Assembly (NCBI RefSeq): GCF_021216655.1
Contig: NZ_CP080437.1
Span: forward strand, 744,001 to 808,000
Direction of reading: 5' to 3'
DNA from: Clavibacter michiganensis
Lineage (GTDB): Bacteria > Actinomycetota > Actinomycetes > Actinomycetales > Microbacteriaceae
Length of the DNA stretch: 64,000 nucleotides
Part shown: positions 34,515 through 45,677 of the stretch, in pieces
Layout: every line of letters starts with the position of its first letter
How positions within the stretch are numbered: the stretch's first letter is position 1
Notes under the pieces: generated by a model
Told to the model about the DNA's origin: nothing
Databases searched by the model: none
Seen by the model: the letters and a program-made list of their open reading frames with translations, nothing else
Translations under genes and position numbers: made by a program

Positions 34515-37087
34515 CCGCGCGCCCCCGCATCCTCACGCTGCAGGGCGCCGCCCGCGCCCTCCTGTCGCGCCTCGTCGCGCAGCCCGTGACCCTCGGGATC
34601 GCCGCGGTCATCCTCCTGCTCGCCGTGCTGCCCGCCGTCTCCGCGACGTGGCGGCGCGTCGTCCACCACGAGCTGGCGACCGGGTACGAGGCGGTCGTCG
34701 ATCGCGGCCACTGGTGGACCACCGCCACGGCGGCCTTCCTCACCGACGGCCCCGTGGAGCTCGTCGTCTCGCTCCTCGCCGTGCTGGTGCTCGTCGGCGT
34801 CGCGGAGCACCTCATGGGCTGGTGGCGCACGCTCCTCGGGTTCGTGCTCACGGGCACCGTCGGCTCGCTCCTCGGCATCGCCGTCCAGGCGCTGGGGCTC
34901 GTGGACGGAGAGCTGTGGTCCCACGGGGTGCGGGGCATCGCGACGGCGGATCCGCTCACGGCGGTCGCGGGCGTGCTCGCCCTCTCGAGCGCGTGGGCCG
35001 GCGTCCTGTGGCGGCGGCGCATCCGGGTGGTGCTCGTCGTCGTGGTGCTCGTGTTCCTGCTCTACTCGGGCCAGCCGAGCGACCTCTACCGGCTCCTCGC
35101 GATCCTGGTCGGCGGCGTCGTCGGCGCGCTGCTGCACCGCCCGGCCGGGGGAGCGCTGTGGCAGCGCAGCTCCCACCACGAGGTGCGCGTGATCCTCGCG
35201 GCGGTCGTGGCCATCCTCGGAACCGGCCCCGCGATCGCGCTCCTGTCCCGCAGCCGCTACGGCCCGCTCGCCCCCATCGCGCTGCTGTTCGTCGACGACC
35301 GGGTGCCGGGCGACGCGATCTCCACCCGCTGCCTGTCGAGCGACTTCACGCACGACTGCCTGCAGGAGATCATGCTGGCGCGCATCGGCGGCGGGGTGGG
35401 TCCCATCCTCCTGTCGGTGGCGCCGCTGCTCGCCCTCCTGGTCGCCGCGTACGGCCTGGCGCGCGGGCGTCGCTTCGCCGTGTGGCTGGCCGTGAGCGTC
35501 AACCTGCTGCTCGCCGTGCTCTCCGCCTACGCGTTCGGGATGCTGGTGCACCGCGACATGGTCTCGCCGCGCCTGTCCGCGTCCCCGTCCGCGCACCCGG
35601 AGGCGGTGGCCGCGCTCGTCGCGTCGGTGGCGCTGCCGCTCGGCAGCGCGATCGTCCTCGTGCTCCTGCGCCGGCACTTCACCATCCTCTCGACGGCCCC
35701 CGCGATCCGGCGCTTCCTCGTGACGACGGGCGTCGCCCTGGCCGGGCTCATGGCGCTGTTCGTGGCCACGGGGCTCGCGCTCTCCGACGCCTTCACGCGG
35801 CCGGTGGACCTCAACGACCTCCTGGCCGAGGCTCCCGACCGCTTCATCCCGGCGTCGTTCCTCCGCGGCGAGTCGCTCGACTTCCTGCCGACCGACCCGA
35901 TCACCGACGTCGTCTACCGGGGCGTGGGGCCGGCGTTCTGGATCATCCTGGTGATCGCGAGCCTGCGCGCCATCGCCGACGTCCGCATCGCCGCCGTCCC
36001 CCGGGCGCAGGCGCGCGTCACGCCTGCCCTCCGCCGCGGGGCGATCGGCTCGCTGTCCCACATGGCGACGTGGCCGGGCAACTCGTACTGGATCGCGGCC
36101 GACGGGCAGACGGTCGTCGCCTACCGCGTGGTCGGCAGCGTCGCGATCACCACGGCCGCCCCGCTCGGCCCGCCCGACGACGACCGCGCCCTGCGCGACG
36201 TCCTGGGGCAGTTCGCGCGCTTCGCCGACGACAACGGGTGGACCCCCGTCTTCTACAGCGTCCCCGCGTCGATGACGCCGCTGTTCCGCGAGATGGGCTG
36301 GGAGACGCTCGTCGTCGCCGAGGAGACCGTCGTGCGCCCGGGCACCTGGCAGACCACGGGCAAGAAGTGGCAGGACGTCCGCACGTCCATCAACCGGGCG
36401 GATCGGGCGGGCATCCGGGCGGAGTGGACCACCTGGGCGGAGCTGCCCCTGGCGTGGGCCAGCCAGATCGAGCAGATGTCCGAGGAGTGGGTCGCGGAGA
36501 AGGAGCTGCCCGAGATGGGCTTCACCCTCGGCGGCGTGGAGGAGCTCCGGGATCCCGCCGTGCGGCTCATGCTCGCGATCGACGCGGACGACCACGTGCA
36601 GGCCGCCACGAGCTGGCTGCCCACCTGGCGCGACGGCGAGGTGGTCGGCTGGACGCTCGACTTCATGCGCCGCCGCCCCGACGGGATCAACGGCGTGATG
36701 GAGTTCCTCATCGCCCGCTCTGCCATGCGGATGAAGGAGGACGGCATCGAGTTCATGAGCCTCTCCGCCGCGCCGCTCGCGCAGACGCGGGCGGCCTCGA
36801 CCTCGAGCTCGACCGCGGGCGAGCAGGCGGATGCCGGTGCCGGCGCGGAGCGCCAGGAGAGCGCGGTCGAGCGCATCCTCGAGTTCCTCGCCGACTCGCT
36901 GGAGCCCGTCTACGGCTTCCGCTCGCTGCTGGAGTTCAAGCGCAAGTTCCAGCCGGAGCTCGTGCCGCTGATCATGGCCTACCCGGACGCGACCGCCCTG
37001 CCGACCGTGGGCCTCGCGTTGACCCGCGCGTACCTGCCGTCGACGTCGGTGCGCGACCTGACGCGCGTGCTCCGCTCCGCGCGGTGA
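34511..37087 (+). CDS. Aminoacyl-lipid synthase-like membrane protein (rhomboid-like plus DUF2156/MprF C-terminal domain)
   Basis: An 858-residue protein. The N-terminal part (about residues 25-210) resembles a rhomboid fold but lacks the catalytic Ser (GVRGIATADP where GxSG is expected), so it is probably not a protease. More helices run to about residue 500. The soluble C-terminus (about 515-850) is the DUF2156 domain of MprF/aminoacyl-phosphatidylglycerol synthases: LSHMATWPGNSYWIA, GKKWQDVRTSINRADRAGI, ELPEMGFTLGGVEEL, FLIARSAMRMKEDG and YGFRSLLEFKRKFQPE. It should transfer an amino acid from tRNA to a membrane lipid, lowering negative surface charge. The amino acid (Ala or Lys) is not clear. 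Confidence 0.8.
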   Translation: MTARPRILTLQGAARALLSRLVAQPVTLGIAAVILLLAVLPAVSATWRRVVHHELATGYEAVVDRGHWWTTATAAFLTDGPVELVVSLLAVLVLVGVAEHLMGWWRTLLGFVLTGTVGSLLGIAVQALGLVDGELWSHGVRGIATADPLTAVAGVLALSSAWAGVLWRRRIRVVLVVVVLVFLLYSGQPSDLYRLLAILVGGVVGALLHRPAGGALWQRSSHHEVRVILAAVVAILGTGPAIALLSRSRYGPLAPIALLFVDDRVPGDAISTRCLSSDFTHDCLQEIMLARIGGGVGPILLSVAPLLALLVAAYGLARGRRFAVWLAVSVNLLLAVLSAYAFGMLVHRDMVSPRLSASPSAHPEAVAALVASVALPLGSAIVLVLLRRHFTILSTAPAIRRFLVTTGVALAGLMALFVATGLALSDAFTRPVDLNDLLAEAPDRFIPASFLRGESLDFLPTDPITDVVYRGVGPAFWIILVIASLRAIADVRIAAVPRAQARVTPALRRGAIGSLSHMATWPGNSYWIAADGQTVVAYRVVGSVAITTAAPLGPPDDDRALRDVLGQFARFADDNGWTPVFYSVPASMTPLFREMGWETLVVAEETVVRPGTWQTTGKKWQDVRTSINRADRAGIRAEWTTWAELPLAWASQIEQMSEEWVAEKELPEMGFTLGGVEELRDPAVRLMLAIDADDHVQAATSWLPTWRDGEVVGWTLDFMRRRPDGINGVMEFLIARSAMRMKEDGIEFMSLSAAPLAQTRAASTSSSTAGEQADAGAGAERQESAVERILEFLADSLEPVYGFRSLLEFKRKFQPELVPLIMAYPDATALPTVGLALTRAYLPSTSVRDLTRVLRSAR

Positions 37088-37134
37088 GCGCCGTCCGTCG
37101 GCCGCCGCGGGTGCGGACCCGCACGGTGCCGGTG

Positions 37135-37146
37135 TACCGTGGTCGC
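37135..37146 (+). promoter_or_regulatory. Probable leaderless promoter (-10) of the leu leader
   Basis: TACCGT (37135-37140), 6 nt, then the ATG of the leader peptide. Transcription would start at the leader ATG. Confidence 0.55.
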
Positions 37147-37175
37147 ATGCAGTCCGGCCGCCTCCTCCTTAGTCG

Positions 37176-37191
<16 letters not shown>
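37147..37191 (+). CDS. Leucine leader peptide upstream of leuA
   Basis: A 14-residue ORF, MQSGRLLLSRRGEA, with three consecutive Leu codons (CTC CTC CTT, 37162-37170). It ends 61 nt before leuA and overlaps the first arm of the switch RNA described in the next entry. Leader peptides rich in Leu before leuA are known in actinobacteria; the ribosome's progress over these codons reports leucyl-tRNA supply. Not a functional protein. Confidence 0.8.
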
Positions 37192-39019
<1,828 letters not shown>

Positions 39020-39042
39020 TCCCTCCCGCGTGACGCGCGATC

Positions 39043-39074
39043 ACGACGGCCGGGCGGCGACGCCCGGCCGTCGT
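39043..39074. terminator. Bidirectional hairpin terminator between leuA and the TRIC-like gene
   Basis: Perfect 14-bp stem ACGACGGCCGGGCG / CGCCCGGCCGTCGT with a GCGA loop, 24 nt after the leuA stop and before the convergent gene's stop. Confidence 0.75.
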
Positions 39075-39111
39075 CGTGCGCGGCGGTGGATGCGCGCGCC
39101 CGCCGCCGGGA

Positions 39112-39789
39112 TCAGCGGCGCGGACGCGGTCGGCGCAGCGCCGTGAACCGCAGGCGGCTGAGCGCGCGCTGCTCCGGGAGGCTCCAGCCGAAGCGCACGG
39201 CCAGGAGCCGCGTCGTGGCCGTGACGGCCACGCACACGATGGCCGCGACCCACATGGGAACGCCGAACGCCGCGAGCAGGACGACGATGACCGCGCCCAC
39301 GCCCGCGGCGACCGCGTAGAGCGAGCCCACGTGCATCATCGCGATGGGCAGGTTGAGCAGGAGGTCGCGGACGAACGAGCCGCCGACGGCCGAGACGACG
39401 CCGATGAAGACCGCGGGCACCCCCGGCACCCCGGCCGCCAGGGCCTTCGACGTGCCGATGGCGCAGAACAGGCCGATGGTGAGGGCGTCGAGGGCGGTGA
39501 TGACGACGTCGAGGCGGGTGAAGATCCGCTCGAGCAGCATGCCGCCGAGGGCCGCCGCGACCGCGACGAGCATGAGCCAGTTGCTCGAGAGCGCCGCGGG
39601 CGTGACGTCGAGGAACACGTCCCGGAGGAGGCCGCCGCCGAGCCCGGTGGCCGTGCCGATGATGGCGACGCCGAGCAGGTCGAGTCGGCGGTCGCGGAAG
39701 CCGGCCGCGAACATGGCGCCCTGGAGGCTGCCGATGCTGACCGCCAGGAGGTCCGCCCAGAGCGGGATGGTGAGGGGGACGGGATCCAT
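39112..39789 (-). CDS. TRIC cation channel family protein (UPF0126)
   Basis: A 225-residue protein with seven hydrophobic helices in two related halves, each with the Gly-rich motif of the family: GTATGLGGGLLRDVFL (about residue 45) and SAVGGSFVRDLLLNLP (about 133). Prokaryotic TRIC proteins form trimeric monovalent-cation channels; older names are YadS/YicG. The ATG at 39789 is preceded by AGGGGAGG. The basic C-terminal tail is cytoplasmic. Confidence 0.88.
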   Translation of the reverse strand: MDPVPLTIPLWADLLAVSIGSLQGAMFAAGFRDRRLDLLGVAIIGTATGLGGGLLRDVFLDVTPAALSSNWLMLVAVAAALGGMLLERIFTRLDVVITALDALTIGLFCAIGTSKALAAGVPGVPAVFIGVVSAVGGSFVRDLLLNLPIAMMHVGSLYAVAAGVGAVIVVLLAAFGVPMWVAAIVCVAVTATTRLLAVRFGWSLPEQRALSRLRFTALRRPRPRR

Positions 39790-39895
39790 GGCCTCCCCTT
39801 GATAGCACAGCGCGGGTGCCGCACCCGGCCGCGTGACGCCGCGCGGACCGCGCCCGCCCCGCGCGGCGGCGGAGGGGGAGCAGGCGCTCGGGGCG

Positions 39896-39907
39896 GATAA
39901 TCGAGGG
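39896..39907 (+). promoter_or_regulatory. Probable leaderless promoter (-10) of recO
   Basis: GATAAT (39896-39901), 6 nt, GTG. The only one of the set that is closer to TATAAT than to TANNNT. Confidence 0.45.
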
Positions 39908-40837
39908 GTGCCCCTCTACCGTGACGAGATCGTCGTCCTGCGCACCCACAAGCTGGGCGAGGCGGACCGGATCGTCACGATGCTCTCGCGCCAGCACGGC
40001 AAGATCCGCGCGGTGGCCAAGGGCGTGCGCCGCACCCAGTCGAAGTTCGGCGCCCGGCTCGAGCCGTTCATGGTCGCCGACGCCCAGTTCTTCGAGGGCA
40101 GGACGCTCGACATCATCACGCAGGCCGAGTCCATCGCCTCCTACGGCGCCCTCATCGCGGCCGACTACGGCAGCTACACGGCCGCCAGCGCGATGGTCGA
40201 GACGGCCGACCGCGTCACCGAGGACGAGGGCTCGCTCCAGCAGTACCTGCTCCTGGTCGGCGCCCTCCGGTCGCTCAGCCGCCACGAGCACGGGGCGAGC
40301 CTCACGCTCGACTCGTACCTCCTGCGGAGCCTGTCGATGGCCGGCTGGGCGCCGAGCTTCCAGGACTGCGCGGTGACGGGCGCGCCCGGCCCGCACTCGG
40401 CGTTCGTCGTGCAGCTCGGCGGCGTGGTCGCGGATGCCGCCGCACCGCCCGGATCCCCGCGGCTCGACCCCGACACCCTCGCGCTCCTCTCCGCCCTCCT
40501 CACGGGCGACTGGCCGCACGCCGAGGCCGCCACGCTCCGGTCGCAGGCCCGCGCGAGCGGGGTCGTGGCGGCGTACGCGCAGTGGCACCTCGACAGGGGG
40601 ATCCGCTCGCTCGGCCTCGTGGACCGCAGCGACGCCCGCCAGCTGCTGCCGCCCACCGAGCAGCCGGTGCCGCTCGACGCGCCCGACCTCGACGGCGCCG
40701 ATCCGGATCCCGCCGCGGCCCTCGCCGCCGCGACCGCGTCCGTCGTCCGCGCGACGCCGCGGGACGCGGATCCCGACCCCGACGCACTGTCCGCCACCCC
40801 CGCCGACCGCCCCCGAGCACAGGAGACGACCCGATGA
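39908..40837 (+). CDS. recO: DNA repair protein RecO
   Basis: A 309-residue protein with the N-terminal OB fold ([20 protein letters not shown], then [17 protein letters not shown]) and a helical C-terminal domain. The zinc-finger cysteines of classical RecO are mostly missing: only one Cys (QDCAVTG) is seen, as in other actinobacteria. RecO loads RecA with RecR at gaps. A Pro/Ala/Asp-rich tail of about 55 residues follows the last helix. The GTG start is supported by the 6-nt distance to GATAAT. The stop overlaps uppS (ATGA). Confidence 0.9.
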   Translation: MPLYRDEIVVLRTHKLGEADRIVTMLSRQHGKIRAVAKGVRRTQSKFGARLEPFMVADAQFFEGRTLDIITQAESIASYGALIAADYGSYTAASAMVETADRVTEDEGSLQQYLLLVGALRSLSRHEHGASLTLDSYLLRSLSMAGWAPSFQDCAVTGAPGPHSAFVVQLGGVVADAAAPPGSPRLDPDTLALLSALLTGDWPHAEAATLRSQARASGVVAAYAQWHLDRGIRSLGLVDRSDARQLLPPTEQPVPLDAPDLDGADPDPAAALAAATASVVRATPRDADPDPDALSATPADRPRAQETTR

Positions 40838-41700
40838 GCCGACGCCCCGAGGTCCCCGGACGCACCGACCTGCCGCTCGACTGGACAGGCGAGCAGCCGC
40901 CCGCGATCCCCGCCGACCTCGTGCCGAAGCACATCGCCGTCGTCATGGACGGCAACGGCCGCTGGGCGAACCAGCGCGGCCTGCCCCGCACCGCCGGCCA
41001 CCAGGCGGGCGAGGAGGCCTGGTTCGACACCGTCGCGGGCGCCGTGCAGCTGGGCGCCACGCACCTGTCCGTCTACGCGTTCTCGACCGAGAACTGGAAG
41101 CGCTCGCCCGCCGAGGTGCGCTTCCTCATGGGCTTCAACCGCGACGTGATCCACCGCCGCCGCGACCAGCTGAACGCCTGGAACGTGCGGATCCGCTGGG
41201 CCGGCCGTCGCCCCCGCCTCTGGCGCAGCGTCATCGACGACCTCCAGGTCGCGGAGGAGATGACCAAGGACAACACCGGCATGACGCTCACGATGTGCAT
41301 CAACTACGGCGGGCGGACGGAGATCGGCGACGCGGTGAGGCGGATCGCCGAGGACGTGGACGCGGGCCGGCTCAAGGCGTCGCGCGTCGACGAGCGCACG
41401 ATCCAGCGCTACCTCTACCTCCCGGACGTGCCCGACGTCGACCTCTTCATCCGCAGCTCCGGCGAGCAGCGCACGAGCAACTTCCTGCTCTGGCAGTCGG
41501 CGTACGCGGAGATGGTGTTCCTCGACCGGCTGTGGCCCGACTTCCGCCGCACGGACCTGTGGGACGCGGTGGAGAGCTACGTGCACCGCGACCGGCGGTT
41601 CGGCGGCGCGGTCGACGCGCACGCGGGCGACGGGGACGCGGGGTCCGCCGAGGATCCGGACGCGCTGCCGGGAGACGCCCCGGAGGCCGCGCCTCAGTAG
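40834..41700 (+). CDS. uppS: Isoprenyl transferase (undecaprenyl/decaprenyl diphosphate synthase)
   Basis: A 288-residue cis-prenyltransferase. The catalytic Asp is in [15 protein letters not shown] (about residue 41), followed by [28 protein letters not shown] and [15 protein letters not shown] with the conserved Arg residues. It makes the long-chain polyprenyl phosphate carrier for cell-wall synthesis. recO-uppS is a conserved actinobacterial pair. About 30 low-complexity residues extend the C-terminus. The stop codon lies inside the next gene's -10 box. Confidence 0.93.
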   Translation: MSRRPEVPGRTDLPLDWTGEQPPAIPADLVPKHIAVVMDGNGRWANQRGLPRTAGHQAGEEAWFDTVAGAVQLGATHLSVYAFSTENWKRSPAEVRFLMGFNRDVIHRRRDQLNAWNVRIRWAGRRPRLWRSVIDDLQVAEEMTKDNTGMTLTMCINYGGRTEIGDAVRRIAEDVDAGRLKASRVDERTIQRYLYLPDVPDVDLFIRSSGEQRTSNFLLWQSAYAEMVFLDRLWPDFRRTDLWDAVESYVHRDRRFGGAVDAHAGDGDAGSAEDPDALPGDAPEAAPQ

Positions 41701-41709
41701 CATCGGGAC
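41698..41709 (+). promoter_or_regulatory. Probable leaderless promoter (-10) of the oxidoreductase
   Basis: TAGCAT (41698-41703), whose TAG is the uppS stop codon, followed by 6 nt and GTG. Confidence 0.5.
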
Positions 41710-42819
41710 GTGAGCACACCCGACACCGCGCCCCGCCCGTCCGCCTCCGTCGCCTCCGCCGAGGGCGGCGACGCGCCCATCCGCGTGGGGATCGTCGGCT
41801 ACGGCCTCGCCGGCCGCGTGTTCCACGCGCCGTTCCTCCAGGCGAGCCCCGAGTACCGCATCGCCCTCGTCTCGACCTCCGACGCGGATCGCGCCGCGCA
41901 GGTGCGCGAGCGCCACCCCGGCGCCGACGTCGTCGCCTCCGCCGACGAGCTCTTCGCGCGCTCCGCCGAGCTCGACATGGTGGTCATCGCGTCGCCCGCA
42001 TCCGCGCACCTCCGCCAGGGGCTGCAGGCGCTCGACGCGCACCTCGCCGTCGTGATGGACAAGCCGTTCGTCGCGACCGTGGACGAGGCCCTCATGCTCA
42101 TCGAGCGCGCCGAGGCCCTCGGGGTCCCGTTCTCGGTGTTCCAGAACCGGCGGTGGGACGGCGACTTCCTCACCGTCAAGGCGCTCATCGCGTCGGGCCG
42201 CCTCGGCGAGGTCCACCGCTTCGAGTCGACCTTCGAGCGCTGGGGCGGACCCGTCCGCGACCGCTGGCAGGACCGCGAGACGCCGGCCGACGCGGCGGGC
42301 ATCTCCTACGACCTCGGCAGCCACCTCATCGACCAGGCGCTCGAGCTGTTCGGACCCGTCGCCGACTTCGCGGCCGAGCTCGCCACCGTGCGCGACGGAT
42401 CCGCGAGCGACGACGACGCCTTCTACTCGCTGCTGCACGAGTCGGGCGTCCAGTCGCACATCACCGTCAGCCGCGTCGCCGCGCTGGCGGGCCCCCGCTT
42501 CCGCGTCCTCGGCACCGCGGGCGCGTACGCCGTGCACGGGCTCGATCCGCAGGAGCCGCTCCTCAAGGAGGGCGCGGCACCCACCGACCCCGGCTTCGGC
42601 GAGGCGCCCGAGTCCGAGTGGGGCACGCTCGTCGAGGCGGCGGGCGATCCGGCGGGGGAGCGGATCCCCACCGAGCGCGGCCGCTACGCGGACTACTACG
42701 CCGCCATGGCCGACGCCGTCCGCGGACGCGGGCCCGTTCCCGTCGAGCCCCGCGAGTCCCTCGAGACCGTCCGCATCGTCGAGCTCGCGCACCGGCGGAC
42801 CGCGGGCGACGAGGACTGA
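41710..42819 (+). CDS. Gfo/Idh/MocA family oxidoreductase
   Basis: A 369-residue NAD(P)-dependent sugar-type dehydrogenase. The Rossmann motif is GIVGYGLAGRVFHAPF (about residue 22), the substrate/cofactor Lys is in VVMDKPFVATVDEA (DKP in place of the usual EKP), and the C-terminal domain has NRRWDGDFLTVKALI and YDLGSHLIDQALELFG, as in YdgJ/scyllo-inositol-dehydrogenase-like members. Substrate unknown, likely a sugar or inositol. GTG start, apparently leaderless. Confidence 0.87.
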   Translation: MSTPDTAPRPSASVASAEGGDAPIRVGIVGYGLAGRVFHAPFLQASPEYRIALVSTSDADRAAQVRERHPGADVVASADELFARSAELDMVVIASPASAHLRQGLQALDAHLAVVMDKPFVATVDEALMLIERAEALGVPFSVFQNRRWDGDFLTVKALIASGRLGEVHRFESTFERWGGPVRDRWQDRETPADAAGISYDLGSHLIDQALELFGPVADFAAELATVRDGSASDDDAFYSLLHESGVQSHITVSRVAALAGPRFRVLGTAGAYAVHGLDPQEPLLKEGAAPTDPGFGEAPESEWGTLVEAAGDPAGERIPTERGRYADYYAAMADAVRGRGPVPVEPRESLETVRIVELAHRRTAGDED

Positions 42820-42833
42820 GCGCGGAGCGCCCG

Positions 42834-42839
42834 TAGACT
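42834..42839 (+). promoter_or_regulatory. Probable -10 element of glyS
   Basis: TAGACT, 15 nt after the oxidoreductase stop. Transcripts would carry an ~84-nt leader ending in a TAGGAG ribosome site. No T-box features seen. Confidence 0.4.
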
Positions 42840-42929
42840 GGGGGCCGCCTTTCCCGGCGACGCCGGCATCCGCCGGCCGTTCGCCGTCCGCCGACCGGGC
42901 ACCCAGTCCGGCCCCACCTAGGAGCAAAC

Positions 42930-44315
42930 GTGGCAACCCCCTCGCGTCTCGACCCGGTCATCAACCTCGCCAAGCGGCGCGGGTTCGTCTTCCAGGCGGG
43001 TGAGATCTACGGCGGCTCGCGCTCCGCGTGGGACTACGGGCCGCTCGGCGTGGCGCTGAAGGAGAACATCAAGCGCCAGTGGTGGCAGACCATGGTCAAC
43101 GGCCGCGACGACGTCGTGGGCCTCGACTCCTCGGTGATCCTGCCCCGCCGCGTGTGGGAGGCGTCCGGCCACGTCGAGGTCTTCAGCGACCCGCTCGTCG
43201 AGTCGCTGCACACCCACAAGCGCTATCGCGCCGACCACCTCCTCGAGGCGTACGAGGCGAAGCACGGCCACCCGCCCGTCAACGGACTCGCCGACGTCAA
43301 GGACCCGGACACCGGCCAGCCCGGATCCTGGACCGAGCCGCAGAACTTCTCGGGCCTCCTCAAGACCTTCCTCGGCCCCGTCGACAACCAGGAGGGCATG
43401 CACTACCTCCGCCCCGAGACCGCGCAGGGCATCTTCGTCAACTTCGCGAACGTCCTCAGCGCCGCGCGCCAGAAGCCGCCGTTCGGCATCGGCCAGATCG
43501 GCAAGAGCTTCCGCAACGAGATCACGCCGCAGAACTGGATCTTCCGCACGCGCGAGTTCGAGCAGATGGAGATGGAGTTCTTCGTCGAGCCCGGCACCGA
43601 CGCCGAGTGGCACCAGTACTGGATCGACGCCCGCTACGCCTGGTACACCGACCTCGGCATCGACCCCGAGAACCTCCGCCTCTTCGAGCACCCGGCCGAG
43701 AAGCTGTCGCACTACTCCACCCGCACGGTCGACATCGAGTACCGCTTCGGCTTCGCCGGCGGCGCGTGGGGCGAGCTCGAGGGCATCGCGAACCGCACCG
43801 ACTACGACCTGCGCACGCACTCCGAGGCGTCCGGCCAGGACCTCTCCTACTTCGACCAGACGAAGAACGAGCGCTGGATCCCGTACGTCATCGAGCCCGC
43901 GGCCGGCCTCACCCGGTCGATGATGGCGTTCCTGGTCGACGCGTACCACGAGGACGAGGCCCCGAACGCGAAGGGCGGCGTGGACAAGCGCACGGTCCTC
44001 CGCCTCGACCGCCGGCTGGCGCCCGTCAAGGTCGCCGTGCTGCCGCTGTCGCGCAACGAGAAGCTGTCGCCGGTCGCGCGCGAGCTCGCCGCGGAGCTGC
44101 GCAAGGTCTGGAACATCGAGTTCGACGACGCGGGCGCCATCGGCCGCCGCTACCGCCGCCAGGACGAGATCGGCACGCCGTTCTGCGTCACGGTCGACTT
44201 CGACACCCTCGACGACCGCGCCGTCACCGTGCGCGAGCGCGACACCATGGCGCAGGAGCGCATCCCGCTCGACGACCTCATGGGGTACCTCGCCGGGCAG
44301 CTCATCGGGGCCTGA
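42930..44315 (+). CDS. glyS: Glycyl-tRNA synthetase (single-chain, class II)
   Basis: A 461-residue homodimeric synthetase. It begins [23 protein letters not shown], with the class II motif 2 region [25 protein letters not shown] in pieces at about residue 195-220, and motif 3 in GLTRSMMAF; the C-terminal anticodon domain is present ([13 protein letters not shown]). It charges tRNA-Gly in the cytoplasm. GTG start after TAGGAG. A bidirectional terminator separates it from the convergent ybaK-like gene. Confidence 0.96.
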   Translation: MATPSRLDPVINLAKRRGFVFQAGEIYGGSRSAWDYGPLGVALKENIKRQWWQTMVNGRDDVVGLDSSVILPRRVWEASGHVEVFSDPLVESLHTHKRYRADHLLEAYEAKHGHPPVNGLADVKDPDTGQPGSWTEPQNFSGLLKTFLGPVDNQEGMHYLRPETAQGIFVNFANVLSAARQKPPFGIGQIGKSFRNEITPQNWIFRTREFEQMEMEFFVEPGTDAEWHQYWIDARYAWYTDLGIDPENLRLFEHPAEKLSHYSTRTVDIEYRFGFAGGAWGELEGIANRTDYDLRTHSEASGQDLSYFDQTKNERWIPYVIEPAAGLTRSMMAFLVDAYHEDEAPNAKGGVDKRTVLRLDRRLAPVKVAVLPLSRNEKLSPVARELAAELRKVWNIEFDDAGAIGRRYRRQDEIGTPFCVTVDFDTLDDRAVTVRERDTMAQERIPLDDLMGYLAGQLIGA

Positions 44316-44335
44316 TCCGCTCCACCTGCACGGCC

Positions 44336-44382
44336 GATCCGCCGTCCCTCACCCGCCTCGCGCGGGTCAGGGGCGGCGGATC
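44336..44382. terminator. Bidirectional hairpin terminator between glyS and the YbaK-like gene
   Basis: GATCCGCCG pairs with CGGCGGATC, with inner CCCT/AGGG and ACCCGC/GCGGGT segments. The right arm lies inside the last codons of the minus-strand gene (stop at 44367). Confidence 0.65.
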
Positions 44383-44900
44383 GACAGCTCGTCCGTGATG
44401 TCGCCGACCGTCGCGCCGAGCGCGGCGACCAACGCGTCGGCGTCCACCAGCGCCGAGACTCCGTGCTCGCCGCCGCCCATGCCGATGCGCCGGCCGGCGG
44501 TGCGCTCGTCCGCGTAGACGGGCAGCTCCCCGTCCGCGCCGAGGGGCGTGATGGTGCCGCGCTCGTACCCGGTCGCCTCGAGCGCCACCTCGGGGGAGGG
44601 CATCGAGAGCTTGTTCACGCCCACGAGCGCGCGCAGCTTCGCCCAGCTGATCTGCCGGTCGCCCGGCACGAGCGCGATGAGCAGACCGCCGTCGTGACGC
44701 TTGACCACGAGCGACTTCACGAGGTGCGACGGCGCGATGCCGAGCCCGCGGGCCGCCTCCTCGAGGGATCCGGCGTCCGGGCGGTCGACGACCTCGACGT
44801 CGATGCCGAGGCGGGCGGCGTGGGCGAGCACGCGCTCGCGTCCGCGGGGAGCGGCGGCGTCGGATGCGGGAGGGACGGGGGCGGGGGAGCTGTCGGGCAT
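44367..44900 (-). CDS. YbaK/ProX-type aminoacyl-tRNA deacylase
   Basis: A 177-residue editing-domain protein. Signature parts are SHLVKSLVVKRHDGGLLIALVPGD (about residues 58-80, with the catalytic Lys), VNKLSMPSPEVALEATGYERGTITPLG in pieces and GEHGVSALVDADALV. Family members hydrolyse Cys-tRNA-Pro or Ala-tRNA-Pro mischarged by ProRS; which one is not clear. ATG at 44900 gives a short Pro-rich N-terminus. The terminator stem overlaps its 3' codons. Confidence 0.88.
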   Translation of the reverse strand: MPDSSPAPVPPASDAAAPRGRERVLAHAARLGIDVEVVDRPDAGSLEEAARGLGIAPSHLVKSLVVKRHDGGLLIALVPGDRQISWAKLRALVGVNKLSMPSPEVALEATGYERGTITPLGADGELPVYADERTAGRRIGMGGGEHGVSALVDADALVAALGATVGDITDELSIRRP

Positions 44901-44951
44901 GCTCGGGCAACACCGCGGGAATGCCCCGCCTTCCCGACGCGTTGACCAGCC

Positions 44952-45677
44952 GTGACCGACTCCACCGCCCCCGCCCTGCCCGCCATCCGCGTCGACGTCT
45001 GGTCGGACATCGCCTGCCCGTGGTGCTACGTCGGAAAGCGGCGCTTCGAGGCCGGGGCGCGCGCCTTCCAGTCGCAGACTCCCGGAGCACCGGAGATCGA
45101 GATCACCTACCGATCCTTCGAGCTCGCGCCCGACACCCCGGTCGACTTCCAGGGCACCGAGGTCGACTTCCTCGCGGGCCACAAGGGCATCCCGGCCGAC
45201 CGCGTCGCGACGATGCTCGAGGACATGACCCGGCTCGCCGCCGCCGAGGGCCTCGCCTACGACTACGACGCGCTGCAGCACACCAACACGGTGCTCGCGC
45301 ACGAGCTGCTGCACCTCGCGCGCGTGCGCGGCGTCCAGCTCGAGATGGTGGAACGGCTGCTGAAGGCGTACTTCACCGAGGGGCGCCACGTGGGCCGCGT
45401 TCCCGACCTCGTCGAGCTCGCGGTGGAGGTCGGCCTCGACGCCGACGAGGTGCGCGAGTCCCTCGAGACGCACCGGCACCTCGACGACGTCCGCGCCGAC
45501 CAGGCGCAGGCCGTGGCGTACGGGATCCAGGGCGTGCCCTTCTTCGTGATCGACGAGCGCTTCGGCATCTCCGGCGCGCAGGACCCGACGGTGTTCGCGT
45601 CCGCGCTCGGCGAGGCGCTGGCCGCGCGCGACGGCGACACGATCCGCGTGGTCGCGGGCGAGGAGGCGGCCCGATGA
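44952..45677 (+). CDS. DsbA family oxidoreductase (FrnE-like)
   Basis: A 241-residue thioredoxin-fold protein with the redox motif CPWC (Cys22, Cys25; DIACPWCYVGKRRFE) and a helical insertion, ending with the cis-Pro strand GVPFFVIDERFGISGAQ. No signal peptide, so it is cytoplasmic, as in FrnE/2-hydroxychromene-isomerase-like relatives involved in polyketide or stress redox chemistry. GTG start at 44952. Its stop overlaps the start of a 68-residue protein with a CxxxxC motif (ATGA). Confidence 0.88.
   Translation: MTDSTAPALPAIRVDVWSDIACPWCYVGKRRFEAGARAFQSQTPGAPEIEITYRSFELAPDTPVDFQGTEVDFLAGHKGIPADRVATMLEDMTRLAAAEGLAYDYDALQHTNTVLAHELLHLARVRGVQLEMVERLLKAYFTEGRHVGRVPDLVELAVEVGLDADEVRESLETHRHLDDVRADQAQAVAYGIQGVPFFVIDERFGISGAQDPTVFASALGEALAARDGDTIRVVAGEEAAR

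Noticed and set aside
34511..35140. Active rhomboid protease domain
   Set aside because: The membrane layout is similar but the GxSG serine motif is missing; the protein is better explained by its C-terminal aminoacyl-transferase domain.
42840..42929. Possible T-box riboswitch in the glyS leader
   Set aside because: The ~84-nt leader has no T-box sequence, no specifier stem and no terminator stem; it is too short.
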